A stretch of DNA of 64,000 nt from a virus. Position 1 is the first letter of the stretch, and the number at the start of each line of letters is the position of its first letter. The stretch lies in the IMG/VR virus record IMGVR_UViG_3300021959_000022, positions 17,608 to 81,607 of that record; one strand, 5' to 3'. Both the position numbers and the translations under genes were made by a program. Positions 58,531-64,000 of the stretch are shown here, one piece after another. The notes under the pieces were generated by a model. It had not been told where the DNA came from. It was given only the letters and a program-made list of their open reading frames with translations, and ran no database searches.

Positions 58531-59591
58531 TCTTCTATTATACTTTCTGCGATTGCGTCATACAAGTTAAATCCGTGGAAAAATTCTGTTTGTAATTTTT
58601 TACGTTGCCTTGCAATTTCTGTGAGATATTTAGAATAATTTTCCATCAAGTCAACGATTCTGTCCATAATTTTTTGTTTGTTTTTTTGATAATTCTTCAT
58701 GTCTTTTGTCCACACACTTGGATATTTCATTGTGTCAAGGAACATCTCTGTGTATGACAGTCGATCTGGTACCATCACCATGCAGTCAAGTATCAATCCT
58801 TCATAGCCTGATATGCCCAGTGTTTCTTGTAGATTCGCTGAAAACACCAGTTTGGATTCTGCCAGTAGATTGTGATATTCGTGTTTCTTGAGTTGGCGTT
58901 CCTGACACACGATAAAATCATACTGTGGCAGTGCTTCTTTTAGATCATAGAATATTTCTGGTTGCTTCTCTGGCGCCAAACGATGTGGAAACACAATTTG
59001 ATTCTTTTTGGGCATTCCCTTGTATGGTTCCAACTCTTTGTCAAAGTATTCCATGGGCCAACCTGTTCTCACTACATTTGGTTGATTGTATTCAATATTA
59101 AAGAATGCCTTATCCCACAGTTTGATGTGAAAGTCTGTGGCATAAAAATTGTGATCATAACAGTTGAACATGCTGATTTCTGCTTGCCTCACCCATTTAG
59201 CATCACCAATCAGTCTGCCCAAAAAGTCTGCAGGGTCATATGAGCCAGCGTGCCACATGCCACCAATTTTAATCTTTACACCCAACAGTTCTGCCATGTA
59301 TTTCAATTGTATCACAGTGGGATTCCAGGCATCTGTGTACAGGAAGTAATCACCATCTTTGATCTTACCAGCACAGAACATGGTTGCAATTTGTTCGAGT
59401 TGTTTGGATTTGTACACATTGGTGCCACCAAAGTTTAGGAAAGCACCTGGAGTGGTTGCCTGCGGAGTTTCACCACCTGATATAGTGACCACTTTGTGAC
59501 CTGTGGATTTCTCCAGCTGTGGTGGCAGATACTTCTTCCATTCTGCGGTGTAACGAGTTTCCACTGCTTCAATGTCTACAATGTAAATCAT
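58527..59591 (-). CDS. GT-B-fold glycosyltransferase-like protein (354 aa)
   Basis: The start at 59591 (MIYIVDIEAVETRYTAEW) overlaps the upstream stop (ATGA); the frame extends further but inside another gene. Domain 1: KVVTISGGETPQ, FLYTDAWNPTVIQLKYM; domain 2: IVFPHRLAPEKQPEIFYDL and FSANLQETLGISGYEGLIL, where the last resembles the nucleotide-sugar motif of GT4 enzymes. Related proteins are known in T4-like marine phages. Its place between folE and the DpdA-type genes suggests DNA hypermodification, but this is inference. Confidence 0.65.
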   Translation of the reverse strand: MIYIVDIEAVETRYTAEWKKYLPPQLEKSTGHKVVTISGGETPQATTPGAFLNFGGTNVYKSKQLEQIATMFCAGKIKDGDYFLYTDAWNPTVIQLKYMAELLGVKIKIGGMWHAGSYDPADFLGRLIGDAKWVRQAEISMFNCYDHNFYATDFHIKLWDKAFFNIEYNQPNVVRTGWPMEYFDKELEPYKGMPKKNQIVFPHRLAPEKQPEIFYDLKEALPQYDFIVCQERQLKKHEYHNLLAESKLVFSANLQETLGISGYEGLILDCMVMVPDRLSYTEMFLDTMKYPSVWTKDMKNYQKNKQKIMDRIVDLMENYSKYLTEIARQRKKLQTEFFHGFNLYDAIAESIIEE

Positions 59592-59890
59592 CCGTGTATG
59601 CTGTCCTCCGCCGCAACAGTTGTATATCTGGTTGAAAGATATGTTAATAACTTTTTGTCTTTCACTGAAAAACATACTTCATCACAGCCTGCGTCCTCAA
59701 AGTAGAAGTCCACACCATACTCATAACCCTTGCGACCCAAGTCATTTGACACCATACAGCCAACATCGAAGTCTGTGTAGTTGCCGTTGAGAGCGCCACC
59801 CTCTGTGTCATAGTATCCACCACGTTCTGTGGTTTTGTCGGATGCTATCACAATGGTGTGTTCAAACTTGTAAGGTCCTGGATTGCTCAT
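59588..59890 (-). CDS. Conserved hypothetical protein (100 aa)
   Basis: Not recognised. Contains FEHTIVIASDKTTERGGYYD, a GGALNGNYTDFDVG stretch and DAGCDEVCFSVKDKK with two Cys. AAGGAG lies 7 bases before the ATG. The stop overlaps the glycosyltransferase start. It lies inside the deazaguanine operon; no role can be inferred from its sequence. Confidence 0.6.
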   Translation of the reverse strand: MSNPGPYKFEHTIVIASDKTTERGGYYDTEGGALNGNYTDFDVGCMVSNDLGRKGYEYGVDFYFEDAGCDEVCFSVKDKKLLTYLSTRYTTVAAEDSIHG

Positions 59891-60093
59891 TTCACACTCC
59901 TTTTGTTGGATTCCATGTTGTTAACGAACACCCTAACCAGTCTTGAAACATCAACTTCTTCTCTTTGCAGAGTTTTTGGATTGGTAAAGATAACTTTACT
60001 TTTGTTTGCTTCAAGTTGTATACCTATGTTGGAAGCAACAACAATAGCATCATCTGTGTTTTTACGCCAATCATGTGAAGAATAAACTGTCAT
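59887..60093 (-). CDS. Hypothetical protein (68 aa)
   Basis: Small basic protein, VYSSHDWRKNTDDAIVVASN then KVIFTNPKTLQREEVDVSRL. Function unknown. The start overlaps the stop of the QueD-like gene (TAATG), and the end overlaps the next gene by 4 bases. Confidence 0.55.
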   Translation of the reverse strand: MTVYSSHDWRKNTDDAIVVASNIGIQLEANKSKVIFTNPKTLQREEVDVSRLVRVFVNNMESNKRSVK

Positions 60094-60530
60094 TAGTTTA
60101 TGATACTCCTTACCTGTTCGTCTATCTTTTTAAAGAATGATTTGTTAGAAGGTTGATCCTCTTCTTTTGGATAGTCGATATCACAACCATTTTCGCCATC
60201 CTCCGACACTTCGATTTTGATATGTCTGCCAGGATATCTTGTTTTGATCTGTTGTGCCAATGCATCAGCGATCATTTCGCAAGATTTATAGTCCAATTCC
60301 AATGTCTTTTCGCTGTATAACTTTTCGAGCCATCTTTTGAATTGAATGAATTCTATATCTCTATCATCATGGAAGACCTCGATCCACACCTTAAAATGGA
60401 ATATGTGTCTGTGCGGGTATCCTAAAAAAGACACGTCGTATTCGTCGCCAGTCTTTAATTTGGGATCTTCCAGTGCCGCAGGATATTTGTGAATGCCTTC
60501 CTTCTTAAATGTTACCCATATTGTTTTCAT
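60093..60530 (-). CDS. QueD-like T-fold protein (145 aa)
   Basis: The start at 60530 overlaps the upstream stop (ATGA). Features of the 6-carboxytetrahydropterin synthase/PTPS fold: H14 in VTFKKEGIHKYP and H40-x-H42 in YPHRHIFHFKVWIEV as three zinc ligands, and KSCEMIADALAQQIK in the place of the conserved Glu helix. The usual catalytic Cys before the HGH-type motif is missing. It is in the right operon for QueD. It could be an active variant or a repurposed relative; the assignment is tentative. Confidence 0.5.
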   Translation of the reverse strand: MKTIWVTFKKEGIHKYPAALEDPKLKTGDEYDVSFLGYPHRHIFHFKVWIEVFHDDRDIEFIQFKRWLEKLYSEKTLELDYKSCEMIADALAQQIKTRYPGRHIKIEVSEDGENGCDIDYPKEEDQPSNKSFFKKIDEQVRSIIN

Positions 60531-61039
60531 ATCGTTGTGTCGTCTCCGTATTTGTCCCAAGCAGTGTAGTTCTTTTTCTTCATCATGTCTTTCACAGACC
60601 AACACCACACACCTGGATTTGTTGCTTTAAAGTCCTTGTCATCGATCTTGATGACCACATTGCCTTGAATATTGTTTACATTTTCCACTGTGACACCATA
60701 CACAATGGTAAACTTGGAATATGACAGTAGATCGGTGATGTCTGTAAACTTGTAGTCTGGATTCATATCTATGGTCACATGATAATCTCTGTCTAAAAAG
60801 TATCTGAGTTGTGATGCGATCGATTGTACTTCTTGCCCATCCATGACTTTGTATGAATGATTGGCACCAAAGTAGATGTGTTTGCATGAATTTTTTTCTG
60901 CGTTTCTCAGCACAGTGGCAGTTCTCTGCAAGTCAACCACAAACAGAGTTTTCATACCTTCTGTGGGTGTTTTTTCTACTTCTTTACCGACAAAAAATGT
61001 GGCACCTTCTTTTACGCCATCATGATAATCACGTTTCAT
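60527..61039 (-). CDS. Conserved hypothetical protein of the deazaguanine operon (170 aa)
   Basis: Contains KEGATFFVGKEVEKTP, KTLFVVDLQRTATVLRNAE, KHIYFGANHSYKV and TNPGVWCWSVKDMMKKKNY. Similar proteins are, to my memory, found beside QueD-like and QueE genes of T4-like cyanophages. No enzymatic motif is clear. Coupled to the QueD-like gene (ATGA) and overlapping the upstream 91-residue gene by 11 bases, so a part in making or using the modified base is likely. Confidence 0.6.
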   Translation of the reverse strand: MKRDYHDGVKEGATFFVGKEVEKTPTEGMKTLFVVDLQRTATVLRNAEKNSCKHIYFGANHSYKVMDGQEVQSIASQLRYFLDRDYHVTIDMNPDYKFTDITDLLSYSKFTIVYGVTVENVNNIQGNVVIKIDDKDFKATNPGVWCWSVKDMMKKKNYTAWDKYGDDTTI

Positions 61040-61304
61040 CTTTGGTCATCTCCTCGATCCATTCATATTCACTTAAAGGTGTAGACAGTGTGTGCTCCTG
61101 CACATATGCATCAATTTCTTCATCGGTCATGTTTTCGATGCCGTGTAACAGATCCTTCCAATATAATTTCTGCTTTTTCATTTCCAACAGTTCTGCTTTG
61201 TGATTCCAAGATCTTGTCTTTTCACGCTGTGCTTCCATCTGCTTGACTTGTTTCTTTAACTTTTTCAACTGCTGTTTGAAATAGATTATCTTTTCGTCTG
61301 ACAT
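61029..61304 (-). CDS. Coiled-coil hypothetical protein (91 aa)
   Basis: The first 55 residues (IIYFKQQLKKLKKQVKQMEA then QREKTRSWNHKAELLEMKKQ) form a strongly predicted coiled coil by heptad look. The C-terminus (YVQEHTLSTPLSEYEWIEEM) is acidic. GAGGAGG lies 5 bases before the ATG, the strongest Shine-Dalgarno sequence noticed in this operon. Function unknown. Confidence 0.65.
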   Translation of the reverse strand: MSDEKIIYFKQQLKKLKKQVKQMEAQREKTRSWNHKAELLEMKKQKLYWKDLLHGIENMTDEEIDAYVQEHTLSTPLSEYEWIEEMTKDET

Positions 61305-62765
61305 TTAAACCTCCTCGAATAAATTATTAAACTGTGTTGACGCATTTACTGTTTTTTTGCCTGTTGCACCCCTGGTTCCTATAATACTCATCCAATATCT
61401 CGAATACTCTTCTATTATAGCATCTGCTACGGATCTGTCATCCGTTGAAAATATCGCTTCCACAATATCACGGAACATCACTCGATCGAATGATTCGTTG
61501 ATCAACATGTTTGGTATTTTACCAGCATCATACTGTCTGTTGGCTTCCTGCACTGCGTTGATGTGCATCCAAACATTGTGGCCCATCATGATGGCATATG
61601 AAAATGAATCCCATGATGTCTTGCCTTCTTTACCAATCTTGTTGAGATCACCCGCACCATAAATGCAGATGTCCTTGGCAGTGAGTCCTGTGGTGATGGG
61701 TGAATTCATAAAACTTGTGTGCTTGCCTTCTCTCACAAATGCTTCTGAGAATGGGGTTTTGTCCTGGGCAAATGCTTTGTTGTCGATGGATGGAACCATT
61801 CTGTACACCCATTTTTCACGATCATTGGTTTCCAATTCACAGTAGATTTGTCCGTTGGCTGTGGCCAAAAATGGAGATGCACAGTCGAACGTTACTGTGT
61901 AATTTGGATTGTGATGTTTTCTGACTGCTCGTTGGATGTCTGTGAGCAGTGTGGCCCATTCCAGTTTTGATGTGCCAAGGAAGTGCATGAAGTCATGTTT
62001 GCCTTTTTCCAGCAGTCCGTCAAATCTTAGTGCCACTAATCTTTTCAACACAAGGTGCACATCACACATGTTCTGTCCGCCCATGGACCAACCGTTGAAA
62101 TGTGTTTCGGGATATTTCTTGGGATCACAGTAGTCTTTCATCTGCTCATACCAATCGTCAGCATCAGCATGATTTTCACCCTGCAACACATTTAAAAATC
62201 TACAAGAACCTGTACGATTCTTCATGAAATAATCGTTGTTGATCCTTGTGGCATTGACGGCATCCTGATAGTTGTCTATGCCAGTTGCTTTGGCGCCTGC
62301 TGGTGAACGAGCCACCCAGGCCGGAATATCAAGTATCATACCGTAGTCCATGTAAGCATCCATCCACGCAAGAACCTGCTCACGTTTCTTTTTAGCCTTG
62401 GGACAGTTAGGATCTTTCCAATCACCTTCCCAAACACCCTTACCTATTTGGAAACCACCTGAGTCGCCGAGTAGCCAAGATGATGATCTATCACGATTGC
62501 GGATCATGTCTTCCTTAGGAGAATCTCTGTTGATGTCGAGATCGGCGTGACCCGCTGAGTACAATGTCCAATTGTATTGGAACAGTCCTTGTTGGGGGTT
62601 GAGCCAGTTCAAACTTTCAACGCCATTTGTAAAATGTTGAGGAATTCGAGAGTTGTCTACATATTCCTCATGACGTTGTTTGCCTACGAATGTAGCAAAG
62701 AATCCACTCAGTGCTGGAAGAAACACAGCATAATCTTTTTGTTCAGCAGTGAGGTTGGTATTCAT
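61305..62765 (-). CDS. dpdA: DpdA-like transglycosylase (TGT superfamily, 486 aa)
   Basis: Motifs of the tRNA-guanine transglycosylase family: SWLLGDSGGFQIGKGVW with D101 (proton acceptor site), GWSMGGQNMC and YTVTFDCASPFL with D294 as the likely nucleophile (TGT has FDCV). Longer than bacterial TGT and without the C-terminal CxCxxC zinc motif. In phages such proteins (DpdA) exchange guanine in DNA for a 7-deazaguanine base. Its operon holds folE, queE and a QueD-like gene. Starts right after the sliding clamp stop. Confidence 0.8.
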   Translation of the reverse strand: MNTNLTAEQKDYAVFLPALSGFFATFVGKQRHEEYVDNSRIPQHFTNGVESLNWLNPQQGLFQYNWTLYSAGHADLDINRDSPKEDMIRNRDRSSSWLLGDSGGFQIGKGVWEGDWKDPNCPKAKKKREQVLAWMDAYMDYGMILDIPAWVARSPAGAKATGIDNYQDAVNATRINNDYFMKNRTGSCRFLNVLQGENHADADDWYEQMKDYCDPKKYPETHFNGWSMGGQNMCDVHLVLKRLVALRFDGLLEKGKHDFMHFLGTSKLEWATLLTDIQRAVRKHHNPNYTVTFDCASPFLATANGQIYCELETNDREKWVYRMVPSIDNKAFAQDKTPFSEAFVREGKHTSFMNSPITTGLTAKDICIYGAGDLNKIGKEGKTSWDSFSYAIMMGHNVWMHINAVQEANRQYDAGKIPNMLINESFDRVMFRDIVEAIFSTDDRSVADAIIEEYSRYWMSIIGTRGATGKKTVNASTQFNNLFEEV

Positions 62766-63503
62766 CTACTTGGTTTGTGCTGGTAGGATGTATTGATATG
62801 AAGCCATTCCTGAATCAAGTGTGATTTGCAGTGCACCATCATCTGAGAATGACATCTCACATTCATTAGATTCAATCAATTTTAGAATCTGTGTGACCTG
62901 TGCCACTGGCCATGCCCACGTCTTTGTGAGTTTGCCTGTGATGCCTTTTGCAAATGTAAATTCACCTGCGTGTGATGAAGCATCTCCGAACTTGAATTTG
63001 AGTGCATCACCGTCTGTTGACACAGTGAACACATTTTCTTCTGCGTTCGCTTGTGCTTGGAAGTTTAATCTCTGCACATCTGGCATGGTTGGCTTGATAG
63101 TGACATGCCAATTCACACCCCTGAACTGCACAGATTTTAATTTTTCACTGACAATTTCAGCATTCATGAAGCGATAGTCGTTTTTAAAATCTTTGGAATC
63201 GTTCTCAAAATGCAATCCTACGGGCACAGTTTCGTTGTTGCGTTCCTGTGTGTTGACTGTGATTTCTGCTTTGTCTTTGTACACCGGAAGTTTTAACAGG
63301 ATATCGAGTTTGCCCAAGTTTGGCATACCGAACGTTCCCTTCCATTCACTCACTGGTGTCTTTAATTCTGATTTGACCACAACAGATCTGTCTTCCGCCA
63401 TGGCATCTATTGTTGTTGATTTGTCGTCACCCACCACCTTCACAAGGTCTATGAAACCGAGAGAATGAGTGTGCTTGACGATGTCTTGTAGTGTATCTTT
63501 CAT
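62766..63503 (-). CDS. gp45: Sliding clamp gp45 (245 aa)
   Basis: T4-type DNA polymerase processivity clamp: SLGFIDLVKVVGDDKSTTI, GMPNLGKLDILLKLPVYKD, NFQAQANAEENVFTVSTDG, GKLTKTWAWPVAQVTQILKL and SGMASYQYILPAQ. Length is close to T4 gp45 (228). It encircles DNA as a trimer, holds the polymerase and in T4 also activates late transcription. GGAG is 9 bases before the ATG; a sigma70-like promoter precedes it. Confidence 0.9.
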   Translation of the reverse strand: MKDTLQDIVKHTHSLGFIDLVKVVGDDKSTTIDAMAEDRSVVVKSELKTPVSEWKGTFGMPNLGKLDILLKLPVYKDKAEITVNTQERNNETVPVGLHFENDSKDFKNDYRFMNAEIVSEKLKSVQFRGVNWHVTIKPTMPDVQRLNFQAQANAEENVFTVSTDGDALKFKFGDASSHAGEFTFAKGITGKLTKTWAWPVAQVTQILKLIESNECEMSFSDDGALQITLDSGMASYQYILPAQTK

Positions 63504-63527
63504 ACTGTGTATCTCCTAAGTGTTTTT

Positions 63528-63556
63528 ATTATAGAATTATTTAGAGCTAAAGTCAA
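63528..63556 (-). promoter_or_regulatory. Sigma70-like promoter TTGACT-N17-TATAAT
   Basis: On the minus strand TTGACT (63551-63556), a 17-base spacer and TATAAT (63528-63533). It is in the gap between the polymerase and the clamp gene, directed at gp45 and the downstream deazaguanine operon. The GGAG/ATG of gp45 follows about 15-30 bases later. Confidence 0.75.
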
Positions 63557-63558
63557 CT

Positions 63559-64000
63559 CTAATTAAACAATTTGTCAAAGGTATTTTCTGCTTCGGAATT
63601 GCCAAGATTCCAATCCAAAACACCGATGAGGTTTTCTAATTTTTTGTTGATAAGAGTTGATTCCATTTCGTCATCTGCGAATGGTAACTCTTTGAACCAA
63701 TCTGGTATTCTCAGTTCATCTGTTGGATATGCGATAGATGTGTACCCCATGGGATTGTCCTTGAGTTTACACACGATGCATTTTTGGCCATCGATGATGT
63801 CCATGGAATACTTGTCGTTGTAAACCTTTTTGAGGGTGTTCCAATTGATGGCCGCTCTGACATGTCCGGGCATGTTGATCTTGCCTTTTCTCTTTTCACG
63901 TGAATGGTATTCAGTGAGTTTGTTCACACGACGTGGGGAGCCTTTCTCCCATCCTGGCATCTTTTTGAATTCCAAACGGAAGTCTGCGATGAAGTCCATG
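63559..64000 (-). CDS. gp43: DNA polymerase gp43, C-terminal part (cut by window)
   Basis: The last about 147 residues of a T4-type family B DNA polymerase, running off the right edge. GWEKGSPRRVNKLTEYHSRE, then PGHVRAAINWNTLKKVYNDK, CKLKDNPMGYTSIAYPTDEL and a tail NTFDKLFN match the end of cyanophage gp43 as I remember it. The short C-terminal tail is where T4 polymerase binds its clamp. The Met at 63999 is probably internal. Confidence 0.9.
   Translation of the reverse strand, partial: MDFIADFRLEFKKMPGWEKGSPRRVNKLTEYHSREKRKGKINMPGHVRAAINWNTLKKVYNDKYSMDIIDGQKCIVCKLKDNPMGYTSIAYPTDELRIPDWFKELPFADDEMESTLINKKLENLIGVLDWNLGNSEAENTFDKLFN

Noticed and set aside
1-64000. tRNA genes, CRISPR arrays or insertion sequences.
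   Set aside because: No clover-leaf pattern, regularly spaced repeat or transposase motif was noticed; reading was by eye only.

Overview
The window looks like a piece of a T4-like marine myovirus genome, related to the cyanophage/pelagiphage branch. The rightmost bases encode the C-terminus of a T4-type DNA polymerase (gp43), followed by its sliding clamp (gp45) and, further on, an RNase H/5'-3' exonuclease. The left end carries a gp6-type baseplate wedge protein and a row of large virion proteins. No photosynthesis genes, tRNAs, rRNAs, insertion sequences or CRISPR arrays were seen. The host cannot be fixed from this sequence. Coding is very dense: no gap exceeds 100 bases, and most neighbouring genes overlap by 1 to 20 bases.

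Layout. (1) 1-21327, plus strand: virion genes. These are the end of the gp6-like wedge, a 4261-residue giant structural protein, a conserved structural protein, two paralogous tail-fibre-like proteins and one more virion protein. T4-late-like motifs (NTAAATA/NATAAATA) sit just before some of them. (2) 21365-46671, plus strand: an operon-like run of about 25 enzyme genes starting at a strong sigma70-like promoter. It holds ten radical SAM proteins (one split over two frames), five glycosyltransferase-like proteins, three 2OG-Fe(II) oxygenase-like proteins, an SGNH-hydrolase-like protein, a nitroreductase-like protein, an amidinotransferase, a PLP-enzyme-like protein and a putative methyltransferase. 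(3) 46659-64000, minus strand: replication and nucleotide metabolism. From right to left: gp43 C-terminus, gp45, a 7-deazaguanine DNA-modification operon (DpdA-like transglycosylase, QueD-like T-fold protein, FolE, QueE) together with GMP reductase and a purine phosphoribosyltransferase, small membrane proteins, RNase H, glutaredoxin, a methyltransferase, a 2OG oxygenase, a MoxR/VWA pair, and finally a protein that closely resembles the omega subunit (RpoZ) of bacterial RNA polymerase.

How the genes may work together. The minus-strand operon can convert GTP to 7-carboxy-7-deazaguanine and place a 7-deazaguanine base in phage DNA. This would protect the DNA from host nucleases. Base exchange by a DpdA-type enzyme releases guanine, and the adjacent phosphoribosyltransferase and GMP reductase could recycle it (inference). 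The radical SAM/glycosyltransferase block lies directly downstream of tail fibre genes. It is the most unusual part of the window and looks like a biosynthetic or decoration pathway of unknown product. The omega-like protein suggests direct tampering with host RNA polymerase.
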